40,870 nucleotides of DNA, taken from an uncultured Pseudomonadota bacterium (lineage in GTDB: Bacteria > Pseudomonadota > Gammaproteobacteria > Steroidobacterales > Steroidobacteraceae). Under the pieces are notes generated by a model. The model was not told the DNA's origin. It worked only from the letters and a program-made list of their open reading frames with translations, and made no database searches. Of this stretch, positions 21,258 through 30,112 are shown one piece after another. The stretch lies in assembly GCA_903862885.1 (NCBI GenBank), contig CAIOZU010000001.1, forward strand, positions 1 to 40,870. Direction: 5' to 3'. How positions within the stretch are numbered: the stretch's first letter is position 1; every line of letters begins with the position of its first letter. A program made the translations under genes and the position numbers.

Positions 21258-23468
21258 TTAAGTAAAAGTCTTTGGCTGGGACTGTCCCGCTAGCGGGCGA
21301 CCGGTGGCGGTGGCGCGCACGATGGCCTCGGCCAAATAATCCGGTGCGGCGGCTGTCTCTGCGCGTCGCTCGGTGTGTGACAGCGTGACGTGGGGGTCGC
21401 TCGCTCCCGCCCGCAAAGCGGCGTCGAGTGCTAACGCGTGCGCGCGTTCGCGCGCGTGCGCGATGGCTTGATCTGCATCCGCAAAGTCGATGCTGCCTTT
21501 GGGGTCATGTACCCGAAAGACTTTGAATGTCGGTTGATTAATGACGATGTCGACCGTCTGTGAGACGACACCGGCCACGGCACCCACCGCGTTACACACG
21601 GCGGCATGCTGAGGAATAGACAGCGGGGTCGCAAGCCGACTCGCCACCAGTTCGTAATAAGCCCCGACGGGTGCGCCGATGGCCACCAGCGGGCAGGCCA
21701 GTTCAATGCGCGCATTCACTAAAGAAGAAAAGCGCTTACCGGCCACCACATCGTAGATCAGCGGATCGCCGAGGAGGCCAAAACGTCCGGCCTTCGCTTC
21801 GATCGCCGGGTCTTGGGCGAGGGCGGTCTCTAAAATGATGCGCCCCGAGGCTTGCACGACGTGCTCGTAGACGCGCTCACACAGGATGTCGGCTGTGACC
21901 GCGCTGCGCGCTGCGCGCGCATTGCGCTCTTCGATGGTTAAGATGTGCGCGCCTAAGCGCGCCGCTTCCGCATTCCAGCCGGTTTGGCGGCCCATTACAT
22001 GCATGGCATCACTCGGTGTGAACGCGGCGATGGTAGCAAGTCCGGCATCGGCTAAGCGACGTAAAGCCTGTAGGCCCGCAAGGCTGTTGACCAGTGTGGA
22101 TGCCTTGACCGGATGCGTCTTAAGCGCCTCCCACACGCGCCGATCGAGTCCGTCGATGTGGCTGGGTGCATCGCGTCCGGGATTGCGGAAAGCGAACTGG
22201 GTAGGGAAGTCAGGCAGCGTCTCTTGCTGTGCCAGTAAGCGCAGTTCGGCGAGGATCAGAGGCGCTTGATGAGCGAGTAGGCTTAAGGGCATTGCTTTTC
22301 TGGGGCCGACTAACAGTCGACCGTCACGCGCAAAGCTCACCTCGCTGTCGCCACCCAGCCCGGTGGTTCTGACATCCACCGCCTCGACCATCGTTCGCCA
22401 GCCACCGATTAACGCACCGTCCGCGCTGATCACCGGTCGGCCGCCGCGCACCACCGCCACATCGGTGGTGGTGCCACCCATGTCCGAGACGATGAAATCC
22501 TGAAGACCGGTTAAGAAGCCGGCACCGACTACGCTCGCGGCAGGGCCTGAGAGGACGGTTTCGACCGGATATTCCAGCGCCAAACTCGCCTGCATCAGCG
22601 AGCCATCGCCTTTCACAATCATCAAAGGCGCGGTGATGGATTCAGCGGCGAGCACCTGGGTGAGGGCTTCTACCAGATGGCGAATCTGAGGGGTGAGACG
22701 TGCGTTCAAGGCCGCGGTCAGTGCGCGTCGGGGCGCGTCTAATTTAGAGCTGAGTTCATGCGCGCAGGTCACTGATTGATTCGACAGGGTGCGGACGCGT
22801 TCGCGGGCGCGCAACTCGTGACTGGGGTTGCGTACGGAGAAGTGACTGGCGATGGCGAAGGCCTCCACCTGCGAGGCATAGCGTTTGACTGCCTCATCAA
22901 TCGCGGCTTCATCCAGTGGGTGCGATTGATCGCCGGTGGCGTCGTGCCCACCGGCGATGCGCACAATGACGCCGCCACGTTCTTTGGCGAGCCCTGAGCG
23001 CTCAACCATGGCGTCATCAAAACCAATCAGTAAGGTGCAGATCGGGCTGAAACGATTCTCGACCACCGCGTTGGTCGCGAGTGTGGTGGAGACCGACACC
23101 AAACTCACGTGGTGGCGTTCTGCACCTGCCGGTAGCGCCGACAACACGTTGCGCATGGCGTTGCCGATGCCAATGGCCAGATCCCAGTGCGTCGTGAGGG
23201 CTTTGGCGGTGGCCACCACCCGTTGGCTTGCATCCAGTAAGACCGCGTCCGTGAACGTGCCACCGGTGTCGAGACCGAGCCACAGATCGTGGGTGGGGCG
23301 CTCGGGTGACGAGAGGTCATTGGGCGTCACAGCAGCGTGGCTCATGAGAGGGTCCAGGGCATCGTCAGCAAGGGTAATCGGGCGCATGAAGCCGCCCGCC
23401 ACAGCGTCCATTGAAGGGCCTGTCGCGCCCGAGCGGCGATCAGAACAGATGCTAGCATGCGACCCCAA
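21258..23468 (-). CDS. Hydantoinase A/oxoprolinase family protein
   Basis: Up to 736 residues; an ATP-dependent amide-ring hydrolase of the HyuA/oxoprolinase family with an actin-like (ASKHA) fold. Landmarks are LWLGLDTGGTFTDAVLLD (N-terminal phosphate loop), SVSTTLATNAVVE, the LSGPAASVVGAG segment and DMGGTTTDVAVV (second phosphate loop). The true start is uncertain: in-frame ATGs occur at codons 20, 28 and 42, and the domain begins only near codon 62, so the N-terminus may be about 40 residues shorter (start 23345). Partner HyuB is not adjacent, so the substrate is open (hydantoin, oxoproline, N-methylhydantoin or acetone-type activities occur in the family). Confidence 0.88.
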   Translation of the reverse strand: MGSHASICSDRRSGATGPSMDAVAGGFMRPITLADDALDPLMSHAAVTPNDLSSPERPTHDLWLGLDTGGTFTDAVLLDASQRVVATAKALTTHWDLAIGIGNAMRNVLSALPAGAERHHVSLVSVSTTLATNAVVENRFSPICTLLIGFDDAMVERSGLAKERGGVIVRIAGGHDATGDQSHPLDEAAIDEAVKRYASQVEAFAIASHFSVRNPSHELRARERVRTLSNQSVTCAHELSSKLDAPRRALTAALNARLTPQIRHLVEALTQVLAAESITAPLMIVKGDGSLMQASLALEYPVETVLSGPAASVVGAGFLTGLQDFIVSDMGGTTTDVAVVRGGRPVISADGALIGGWRTMVEAVDVRTTGLGGDSEVSFARDGRLLVGPRKAMPLSLLAHQAPLILAELRLLAQQETLPDFPTQFAFRNPGRDAPSHIDGLDRRVWEALKTHPVKASTLVNSLAGLQALRRLADAGLATIAAFTPSDAMHVMGRQTGWNAEAARLGAHILTIEERNARAARSAVTADILCERVYEHVVQASGRIILETALAQDPAIEAKAGRFGLLGDPLIYDVVAGKRFSSLVNARIELACPLVAIGAPVGAYYELVASRLATPLSIPQHAAVCNAVGAVAGVVSQTVDIVINQPTFKVFRVHDPKGSIDFADADQAIAHARERAHALALDAALRAGASDPHVTLSHTERRAETAAAPDYLAEAIVRATATGRPLAGQSQPKTFT

Positions 23469-23533
23469 GAGGCGCTGAGTAAATTATTTGAATCAACAGG
23501 TTAGCGTAACTAACCACACCCCGCCGCAGGTCC

Positions 23534-24469
23534 TTATAGGCCCCGCGAGAAGAGCACGCGGCTGTTGACGATGAGGATGCCCACCAACACCAATACCGCA
23601 CCCACCCCAAATCGTGCCTCGATGACTTCACCGAGTACGACGTGACCCAACAGCACGCCACATAAGGGGGTGAGCAGCGACAAGAGCATCAAGCGCGAGG
23701 TCAGGTAGCGGCGCAGGAGTCGATACCAAACGATATAGCTGATGATCGCGATGGCAATCGTTTGAAACAACACGGAGGCGATCGCGCGTGTCGAGACGAT
23801 CAGGTGCATTTGATCGGTGGCGTAGGCGAATGCGCTTAAGGTCACGGCGGCCATCCCCACTTGATAGAGCACGATCTTAGCCGTGGAGGCGTGACTGATG
23901 CGACCGCGACGCAAGGCAACATTGCTCGCTCCCCACGCCGCACCGGCGAGCAGTGCTAACCCATCGCCGATAAACAGGTCGAATATAGGTTTTTCACTGT
24001 AGGACATAAAAGCCACGGCAATCCCGGCGACCGCGAGTAGTACGCCCACCCACTGGCGACCACTCAAGTGTTCTTCTGGCAAGAACTGCAGGCCAAGGGC
24101 GGTGAAAATCGGCGCCGAGTAGAGAAACACTACGGTGTGTGCGGCGCTGGTGTGCCTTAGTGCCTGGCCCACTAAAACAAATTCGATAGAGAATAAACAC
24201 CCGAGCAATAGACCACTCGGCAGTGCGCCATCTGAAAACAGCGTCTTCCCTTCTTGTCGCCAGACCACCCAGGCAAAAAAAACACTGGCGCCAGTAAAAC
24301 GCATCGCCAGTTGTAGGGTGGGTGTGATGTCGGCGGCAACCGCTTTGATGGCCACTTGCTGAAAGCCCCACGCGAGGCACAGCCCCACCACCAAGCACGT
24401 GGCCGCTAGATCCAGCGGACGCCGCGTGGGGGTGGCAGTGGATGTCGTGGGTGGGGAGGTAGCGGACAT
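23534..24469 (-). CDS. EamA/DMT-family transporter
   Basis: A 311-residue membrane protein with ten hydrophobic segments in two EamA halves; GLCLAWGFQQVAIKAVAAD in helix 1 and FLPEEHLSGRQWVGVLLAVAG closing the first repeat are typical. Probable metabolite exporter, substrate unknown. It is a distant paralogue of the DMT protein at 12456-13385. It lies between the hydantoinase gene and the lasso operon with gaps of 65 and 110 bp, and is not clearly part of either. Confidence 0.87.
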   Translation of the reverse strand: MSATSPPTTSTATPTRRPLDLAATCLVVGLCLAWGFQQVAIKAVAADITPTLQLAMRFTGASVFFAWVVWRQEGKTLFSDGALPSGLLLGCLFSIEFVLVGQALRHTSAAHTVVFLYSAPIFTALGLQFLPEEHLSGRQWVGVLLAVAGIAVAFMSYSEKPIFDLFIGDGLALLAGAAWGASNVALRRGRISHASTAKIVLYQVGMAAVTLSAFAYATDQMHLIVSTRAIASVLFQTIAIAIISYIVWYRLLRRYLTSRLMLLSLLTPLCGVLLGHVVLGEVIEARFGVGAVLVLVGILIVNSRVLFSRGL

Positions 24470-24579
24470 AGGGGTGTGACAGCGGATCCGTGGGGGAGGT
24501 GGCCTTAGGGTCGGGTGATCTTAAGGCATGGGGGTCACGGACTGCTCGCCGATCGACGGGCTCCCAGGCCTAGGTCTGC

Positions 24580-25854
24580 TCAGTGGTGGTGATGCGGCGG
24601 TGGGTGATCGCCATGGATCCAGTGCTGCACCTCGGAGAGCCGACGCGTCTCGGCATGCGCTTCGGGGTTCTGTTGCACAGCGAGCATGCTAGGTAAGCGG
24701 TGTGTGATGAGCGACCACCATTTGCGTGGATAGCCTAAGTAAATCAGTGGTGAGTTGACCGGGGTGCCAAACAGACTGGCGAGTGTTACCCGACTCGGGA
24801 ACACTTTTGATAATACAAAAGCGAATCGTGCGCGCCACGAGGCTTTGTCATCCAGCATCTGTGTCAGTCGCGTATCGCTTCGGGTGTCATAGTCTCTCAG
24901 CATCAACAAAGAGGCCGACTCAATGATCATGGGCAGCGAGGCGTCTTCGATCGGTCCCGCGTCCTGCCAGTCGATGGGCTGCGGTCCCCAGTAACGCTCG
25001 GTCATCTTCAGTGTCAGGACGCTGCTTTTAATCCAGTTCCCCGCATGGGCGCTTTGCCAGAACCCAGGCCAGTCGATGCGCTCACGCTCCAGTAGATAGG
25101 CGATGTCACTTAAGATCAAAGGCCCGTTATCAAACTGGTGATGATCGACCGCATGGACAATCAAATGCAGTAGTAAATCGGTTGGTGCTAAAAAGCGCAG
25201 GGTGTCCGTGCCCATAGAACGCGTGATACTGCGCTCCCACAATCGGGTCTCCTCAAGCGCATCCGGTTCATCCAAAGCAACCATACCGGGGTGCAGTAAT
25301 TGCGCATGGATTTCTACATTGGCGCGTCCAGAAGCTGACAGCAGCGGCGGTAAATGTTGCGCGAGCTTCATATAAGCCAGCGGATCACCGGGGTACTTTT
25401 CATTGCGCTTTAAGCCGCCATTGAGGGCTGCTTGATAGGCCGCAAGTACTTGCTTTTTATGGACCAATACATCCAGATCCCTGAGCGGTCGTAACGCCGC
25501 CTTCGGATAGCTATGAAAGGCCAAAAACGAGCCTTTGAGTGACAGATGCGCGATGCCGGCGTCTTCTAGGACGCGATGCAGCACGGTCAGTTCGCGTTGC
25601 AGTTCTAAGGCGCGCAGGGTAGCGCGCTTGAAGCTTGCCTCGAGCAGGGCCCGAAACGGTGCCGGGATCGTAAGCAATGCGTGGTGGTGTTGCAGTTGCC
25701 AGTGCAGCAGCGGCGCGATGCGATGTGACTTGATGGTGGATTCGATGGCGGCCCAATCGGTGGCATCTAGGGCTGCGATCGCGGCCTGATCCACCGACCG
25801 GGTCGGTGAGAGCATATCGAGCACCAGCGCGTGGCGAGTGGCTGGGGCGGTCAT
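24580..25854 (-). CDS. Lasso-cluster nucleotidyltransferase-like protein (PF14907)
   Basis: A 424-residue protein of the NTP_transf_5 family. The nucleotidyltransferase core is SLKGSFLAFHSYPKAALRPL followed by RDLDVLV, where the D-x-D pair would bind metal; helical regions surround it. The C-terminus is His/Pro-rich (HPPPHHHH). Members occur in lasso-peptide clusters that also carry an HPr-kinase-like enzyme; in the pseudomycoidin system the homologue was reported to add hexose to the phosphorylated C-terminal Ser. A similar tailoring role here is inference. It is the last gene of the leftward B1-B2-D-nucleotidyltransferase operon, with a 4-nt ATGA overlap with the ABC gene. Confidence 0.88.
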   Translation of the reverse strand: MTAPATRHALVLDMLSPTRSVDQAAIAALDATDWAAIESTIKSHRIAPLLHWQLQHHHALLTIPAPFRALLEASFKRATLRALELQRELTVLHRVLEDAGIAHLSLKGSFLAFHSYPKAALRPLRDLDVLVHKKQVLAAYQAALNGGLKRNEKYPGDPLAYMKLAQHLPPLLSASGRANVEIHAQLLHPGMVALDEPDALEETRLWERSITRSMGTDTLRFLAPTDLLLHLIVHAVDHHQFDNGPLILSDIAYLLERERIDWPGFWQSAHAGNWIKSSVLTLKMTERYWGPQPIDWQDAGPIEDASLPMIIESASLLMLRDYDTRSDTRLTQMLDDKASWRARFAFVLSKVFPSRVTLASLFGTPVNSPLIYLGYPRKWWSLITHRLPSMLAVQQNPEAHAETRRLSEVQHWIHGDHPPPHHHH

Positions 25855-27596
25855 AGCGGGCGTCCTTGTTGTGCCTTGACTTCAGCCCAGCTGCCGTGGG
25901 CGATGACTTGGCCATGGTCTAAAATAATTACCTGATCGGCGTGTTCTAAGGTGGGCAAGCGATGGCCGATGAGAATCACGGTGAGATCGCCGTGCAGTTG
26001 CTCGATCGCATCACGGATGCGCGCCTCATTGTCCACATCGAGCGCGCTGGTGGCTTCATCGAGAATCAATAGGGTGGGTTTTTTTAGCAGCGCACGCGCC
26101 AAAGCCAGTCGTTGGCGTTCGCCACCCGACAGCAGCACCCCGCCATCGCCGATCACCGTTTGCAGTCCCAACGGTAGCTGAAATACAAAGGCGGCGGCGG
26201 CTCGCTTGAGTACGTCGGCTAACTCGGTGTCGGTTGCCTCCGGGTGACCCCAGCGTAAGTTGTCGGCGACCGTCGCGTGGAATAAAAACACTTCCTGTGG
26301 GACATAAGCGACGGAGGCGCGCCAGTGCATACGGGCGCTGTCGGTGAGTAACTGATCGTCCACCCGCACTGTGCCGTGGTCGGCGGTGATTAAACCCATG
26401 AGTACATCGGCGAGGGTGCTTTTGCCGGCGCCGGATGCACCCATGATCGCGGTGGTGGTGCGCGCCGGGAAACGTAACGACACCTCCCGCAGCGCCGGTC
26501 TGTCACGATCGGGGTAGGACACGCTCACTCGCTCGAGCGTTATATGGGTGCTTAACAGCATCGGTGGTGGCGTGCCAGTGGTGGTGGGCTCAGCGTGCGC
26601 AGTCGCCTCGTCGAGCAGTTGGTAAGCTTCTTGTGAGGCCGGCAACGCTTGCAACCCGTTTTGATACAGCTGCTGGGCTTGGGTAAATAAGGGGATGAGT
26701 CGACTGAAAATGAACACCAGAGTCAGTAAGGTGGGTGCCGGGGTGTTTAAAAAAGTCAGACCGATGTACAGGTAGACGGCCAGTAAAATCGCGCCACTCA
26801 GTTGCAATAAGGCGCGCGATAGACTGCTGTTGCGGGTGAAATCGGTTTGTTGCTGGCGAAGTACATCCGTGGTGGCAGCGAACTCAGCTACCAAGCGTTG
26901 CTCGGCGCCTAAGATTTTGGCGAGCTTCATGCCGCCTAAGCTTTCATGGGCGCGCGCTTGTAAGGCGCGACTGGCCTCCCCCAGTTTTTGGCCTAGTCCA
27001 AAGGCTGCCTTGCGTTGTCCGGCGAGTAACCGCATGCATACACAGCCACTGACTAGGGCAATCGTCGTCATGCTGATCGATAGTGAAAAAGCGGCGATTA
27101 AGTAGGCAAAGATGGTGGTGAGGGTGCTGGTTAAGGAGATGGAATAGTTAAAGCCTTGGCCGACACGACTGATATTAGACAAGATCAAGTTGGCGTGATC
27201 GGATTGACGTTTAGAGGAAAGCCAACGCCAGTCTGAGCGCATCAGCGCATTAAAGCAGCGCACCCGCAGTCGATCCACCAGCTGCAGCTGTAAGCGATTT
27301 GACAGCTTGTCTTGCGTGAACTGCAATAGGCTACGACAGGTCACCAGCGCGGCAAACAGCGTCAGCAGGGCGGCGGTGCTTAACGGAATATGCAAGGTCG
27401 TCAGGGTCAGTTGAATGGCGTGCAACAGGCCGGTCGCTGTTTGGCTGCCGCCTTGTAAGAGGCTCAACAAGGGCACTAACAGCAAGATGCCGATGCCCTC
27501 TGACAGGCTAGTCAGTAGCATCAGGACAAAGAGCGTGAGCGTACCGGTCACCGACACATCGACCCACAGGCGTCTCAAGGGGAGCGCTTGACTCAT
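25851..27596 (-). CDS. Lasso-peptide ABC exporter (D protein)
   Basis: A 581-residue half-transporter with membrane and ATPase domains fused. Six membrane segments cover about 15-310. The nucleotide-binding domain has Walker A GASGAGKST, Q-loop VPQEVFLF, signature LLSGGERQRLALARALL, Walker B LLILDEATSALD and the switch His in IGHR. It exports mature lasso peptide and provides self-protection in known systems. The ATG at 27596 overlaps the B2 stop by 4 nt, marking tight coupling; the frame extends 13 codons upstream, without support. Confidence 0.93.
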   Translation of the reverse strand: MSQALPLRRLWVDVSVTGTLTLFVLMLLTSLSEGIGILLLVPLLSLLQGGSQTATGLLHAIQLTLTTLHIPLSTAALLTLFAALVTCRSLLQFTQDKLSNRLQLQLVDRLRVRCFNALMRSDWRWLSSKRQSDHANLILSNISRVGQGFNYSISLTSTLTTIFAYLIAAFSLSISMTTIALVSGCVCMRLLAGQRKAAFGLGQKLGEASRALQARAHESLGGMKLAKILGAEQRLVAEFAATTDVLRQQQTDFTRNSSLSRALLQLSGAILLAVYLYIGLTFLNTPAPTLLTLVFIFSRLIPLFTQAQQLYQNGLQALPASQEAYQLLDEATAHAEPTTTGTPPPMLLSTHITLERVSVSYPDRDRPALREVSLRFPARTTTAIMGASGAGKSTLADVLMGLITADHGTVRVDDQLLTDSARMHWRASVAYVPQEVFLFHATVADNLRWGHPEATDTELADVLKRAAAAFVFQLPLGLQTVIGDGGVLLSGGERQRLALARALLKKPTLLILDEATSALDVDNEARIRDAIEQLHGDLTVILIGHRLPTLEHADQVIILDHGQVIAHGSWAEVKAQQGRPL

Positions 27597-28099
27597 GGGG
27601 TGTTGGCGACGGACTGCTTGGGGCTTGTGAAACAACCGACGACGGTAAAGCTTTCAAAGCCATCGCCGCCGGTGACTCGAATGCGTCCCGCCGCGACCCA
27701 GGCGTGTGCTTTCATCTCAGCGGTGTCTTTGTCTTTCATGAGGCCAAAATAGATCGCGTACGGAATACCATACAGGCCGAGTAGCAGACGGGCGGTGATG
27801 GCTTGCGGAAAACAATTGGAATCCCACGGTGTGTAGCGGGCGATGGTCTTGACGGTACGACCGATCAGCAAGGCACACTGTTCTTGTTGAGCGCTCAACA
27901 CGGGTACCCATGCGCCGGTGCCGGACCAGGTCCCCAAATGTGGTGCCAAACGTCGGAATGAAAAGGTGAAGATAAAGGCCTTGGCGATACCCAGCACCAT
28001 CCACACCGGCGCATACCAGAGCTGTGAGAACAGAGGCTGGCGGCGAAAACTCGCTGTCTTACGGCCAATCAGAGCAAGCAATGCGGGGCGATAGGCCAA
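27593..28099 (-). CDS. Lasso leader peptidase B2 (transglutaminase-like)
   Basis: A 168-residue PF13471-type protein that removes the leader peptide. The Cys-His-Asp triad is visible: C96 in DSNCFPQA, H132 in AHAWV and D146 in TGGDGFESFTVVG. The basic, partly hydrophobic N-terminus (about 25-50) is common in split B2 proteins. It works with the separate B1 protein encoded 23 bp upstream on the same strand and needs it to recognise the leader. Stop overlaps the ABC gene start. Confidence 0.93.
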   Translation of the reverse strand: MAYRPALLALIGRKTASFRRQPLFSQLWYAPVWMVLGIAKAFIFTFSFRRLAPHLGTWSGTGAWVPVLSAQQEQCALLIGRTVKTIARYTPWDSNCFPQAITARLLLGLYGIPYAIYFGLMKDKDTAEMKAHAWVAAGRIRVTGGDGFESFTVVGCFTSPKQSVANTP

Positions 28100-28122
28100 T
28101 GGGAACCATCCTTCAAAGACGC

Positions 28123-28419
28123 TTAGCCGATCACCAATAAATTATTTTTTTCCATCGTCTGAAGGAAGGTCAAGACATCGGCTTCGCACTGTGCGGGGGT
28201 GACGGCGTACTCCTCACAGAGGGCGGCGCTGATCGCTTGTCCGGTGGTGGGCGTAACGAGCAGTGCCCAAATCGTTGGGCCGACCCCGCTTAAGCCATAA
28301 TAAGTGCCTTTTTCGATGCTCATCATGACCAAGTCGCCGTCCATATCGGTGCCGATCAGATCGGGATGACGAGACACAAGGGTGAGCAGAGTGAGATTGG
28401 TGGTGGATGGGTTATTCAT
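28123..28419 (-). CDS. Lasso leader-binding protein B1 (PqqD-like RRE)
   Basis: A 98-residue stand-alone RiPP recognition element of the PqqD fold: three N-terminal strands (DLIGTDMDGDLVMMSIEKGT, then YYGLSGVGPTIW) followed by three helices (TTGQAISAALCEEYAV, then EADVLTFLQTMEKNNLL). It should bind the conserved Tyr-x-x-Pro leader segment found in all four precursors of this window and hand them to B2 and the cyclase. The ATG at 28419 is preferred over a GTG five codons upstream. It is the first gene of the leftward operon. Confidence 0.9.
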   Translation of the reverse strand: MNNPSTTNLTLLTLVSRHPDLIGTDMDGDLVMMSIEKGTYYGLSGVGPTIWALLVTPTTGQAISAALCEEYAVTPAQCEADVLTFLQTMEKNNLLVIG

Positions 28420-28534
28420 AGTGTGACACCGCACTGAGGGGCGAGCGTTGTTCCTGCTTTACTCTATACGCTTGATCTGCGATTGTGCCTCACCGCAACG
28501 TTTTCCCCTCAACTGAAACTGGCTGGATGTGACC
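28420..28534. promoter_or_regulatory. Divergent control region between B1 operon and kinase 1
   Basis: The two lasso transcription units start back to back across about 115 bp, so both promoters must lie here. No textbook -35/-10 pair is obvious on either strand; ACTCTATACGCTTG near 28461 is the most promoter-like stretch. Confidence 0.35.
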
Positions 28535-29464
28535 ATGTTCACGAAAAATGCGAAAGCCAGTCGGTACGGCGCCTATGACTTGGTGATTCAGAGCGAGCTC
28601 AACTTGCCTGAGTTGCCTGTGCGGGCCGATGGTTTAGAGGCGGATGCCATCGATGTGCAGGTTCAATTTGGATCGATCGATGTCGATCGCTTGCAGGGGG
28701 GTGAGCAGATGTCGCCGACCTTATGGGTCGCGCGTCAGCAGCTGTGGATGCGTATCCCCGAGGTCGGTCAGTTTCTGATCTCTAACGGCCAGACGATCTT
28801 GATCGACCCGGTGCCGGGGGTCGATGAAGACAGCATTCGTTTATTCCTTTTAGGCTCCGCCTTTGGGGCACTGTTGTTTCAGCGTGGCTTGTTGGTGATG
28901 CATGGCAATGCCATTCAAATCAAAGACCAGTGTTTGATTTGCGTGGGCCGCTCTGGGGCGGGCAAGTCGACGACTGCCGCGGGCTTCATGCAGCGTGGCT
29001 ACTCGGTGCTTGCGGATGATGTGGTGCCGATTAATGGCGCCTGTCAAGCGCTCCCTGGCTTCCCGCGCATCAAGCTGTGGAAGGATGCGGCGGAACAGTT
29101 GTCGGTGGGCACGGATGCGCTGCGTCGTATTCGACCCACCTTGGAGAAGTTTAATTTGCCGTTGGAGCGCGCTTTCTCCTTGCAAAAGTTGCCGGTTCGT
29201 TGGATTTATATTTTAGATCCTACGGACGAGGTGAGCGAGATCACGATCACGCCCATTCAGGGAATGAATCGCTGGAAGCCCCTGCAAAACAACACCTATC
29301 GATCGCATTATTTAAAAGGGATGCGCCTGCAGGCGGAGCACTTGCAGTTATGTGGGCTACTCGCCAGTCGTATTCATTTGGCTCGCGTCAGGCGACCCAC
29401 CGCGGGATTTGAGCTGGAGGCCTTGGTTGATGCGATTTTAAAGGATGTGAGCGAGCAGTCGTAG
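28535..29464 (+). CDS. Lasso-peptide kinase 1 (HPr kinase/phosphorylase-like)
   Basis: A 309-residue protein of the HPr-kinase C-terminal family found in lasso clusters (PadeK type). Walker A GRSGAGKST lies at 138-146, preceded by the conserved MHGNAI (122-127) and followed by LADDVVPIN with D161-D162. HPr-type bacterial regulators are longer and have an N-terminal domain not seen here. In paeninodin biosynthesis the homologue phosphorylates the C-terminal Ser of the precursor; all four precursors in this window end in Ser. The ATG at 28535 with GGA upstream is preferred over the GTG at 28529. Convergent with the Cys-rich precursor, with a palindromic terminator between. Confidence 0.9.
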   Translation: MFTKNAKASRYGAYDLVIQSELNLPELPVRADGLEADAIDVQVQFGSIDVDRLQGGEQMSPTLWVARQQLWMRIPEVGQFLISNGQTILIDPVPGVDEDSIRLFLLGSAFGALLFQRGLLVMHGNAIQIKDQCLICVGRSGAGKSTTAAGFMQRGYSVLADDVVPINGACQALPGFPRIKLWKDAAEQLSVGTDALRRIRPTLEKFNLPLERAFSLQKLPVRWIYILDPTDEVSEITITPIQGMNRWKPLQNNTYRSHYLKGMRLQAEHLQLCGLLASRIHLARVRRPTAGFELEALVDAILKDVSEQS

Positions 29465-29510
29465 CGGGCACGGTGTGGTGTGCGGGCGAAGTACGCTGTC
29501 GATTTCGGAC

Positions 29511-29540
29511 AAAAAAAAGCCACGGCATGCCGTGGCTTTT
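29511..29540 (-). terminator. Palindromic intrinsic terminator
   Basis: A perfect 26-bp palindrome (29515-29540) with core GCCACGGCATGCCGTGGC is followed, in the leftward direction, by eight T residues (29518-29511). It lies 19 bp past the stop of the small precursor gene and should end that transcript strongly. In the rightward direction four T residues follow, so it may also stop kinase 1 transcription. Confidence 0.9.
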
Positions 29541-29559
29541 CGCGTTAAGCGAATGCTGC

Positions 29560-29697
29560 TTAGCTGCAGGCTTCCCAATCTTCGCAATTCTTCTTGCAGA
29601 CGCCGCTCTCGGTCTCGTTGAGATCCAACTCAACCAATTGAGGGGCCGCATAAACCTTCGCGCCGGTGTGAGCCAAAACAATGTCTTGTGTGTTCAT
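29560..29697 (-). CDS. Lasso-peptide precursor A1 (Cys-rich core)
   Basis: A 45-residue ORF with an excellent ribosome site (AAGAAGGATGATGAC before ATG). The leader contains Y16-A-A-P19-Q-L21, the Tyr-x-x-Pro-x-Leu motif recognised by B1, and T29, the usual Thr at -2. Cleavage after E30 would give the 15-residue core SGVCKKNCEDWEACS, with Ser1 and Glu9 able to form a 9-residue ring; a G1-Glu8 alternative (Thr at -3) is also possible. Cys4 and Cys8 would lie in the ring and Cys14 in the tail, allowing a disulfide. The core ends in Ser, the expected kinase target. It sits between kinase 1 and cyclase 1. That it is a lasso precursor is family inference; ring and disulfides are predictions. Confidence 0.85.
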   Translation of the reverse strand: MNTQDIVLAHTGAKVYAAPQLVELDLNETESGVCKKNCEDWEACS

Positions 29698-29942
29698 GTC
29701 ATCATCCTTCTTAAGTCAACGTATTCAGTGATCGCCTTTAAGCGGTATCGCCGGGTGGCGATCTCCACATTTCCCTGTATGTCCCTAAGCCATTTCCCTA
29801 GGCCTTCGGTTCCGGTTTTTTCCAGTGCCTTGAGTGGTACTGGACCGAGTCGCCTTAGCCCTTGATGTGCATGATGGAGATTCGTGAGGAAGCACCCCAC
29901 CCCCGGATGGGGGCTGAGGCCAGCGATTGTGAAGGCGTTCAC
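29694..29942 (-). CDS. Uncharacterised small ORF overlapping the A1 start
   Basis: An 82-codon frame whose TGA overlaps the A1 ATG (ATGA). The C-terminal half is hydrophilic and helical in appearance (LEKTGTEGLGKWLRDIQGN, then RYRLKAITEYVDLRRMMT). I do not recognise it. It could be a translationally coupled small protein, or a chance frame in the 5' leader of A1. A small perfect hairpin (ATCGCC-ACCC-GGCGAT) lies in this stretch near 29747-29762. Confidence 0.25.
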   Translation of the reverse strand: MNAFTIAGLSPHPGVGCFLTNLHHAHQGLRRLGPVPLKALEKTGTEGLGKWLRDIQGNVEIATRRYRLKAITEYVDLRRMMT

Positions 29943-30112
29943 AGAGGGTCCGCCGAGACCACAGATAACTTTTCTTACATATCAATGACTTATGATTTTA
30001 TCCGAGCGCACTTCCTGCAAAAGAAAAGCGCGTGATGCACGCAGGAACCCTCAAAAAGGGTCCTTAGGGCGGTCGGGGGTGCCTGAGGCGTCGAATCGCG
30101 CGGCGAGTGCGT
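29943..30112. other. Spacer between cyclase 1 and the A1 region
   Basis: AT-rich DNA at about 29960-30010 is a plausible promoter region for A1. Near 30048-30064 GGAACCCT and AGGGTCC form an imperfect hairpin past the cyclase 1 stop, without a long T-run. Confidence 0.3.
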
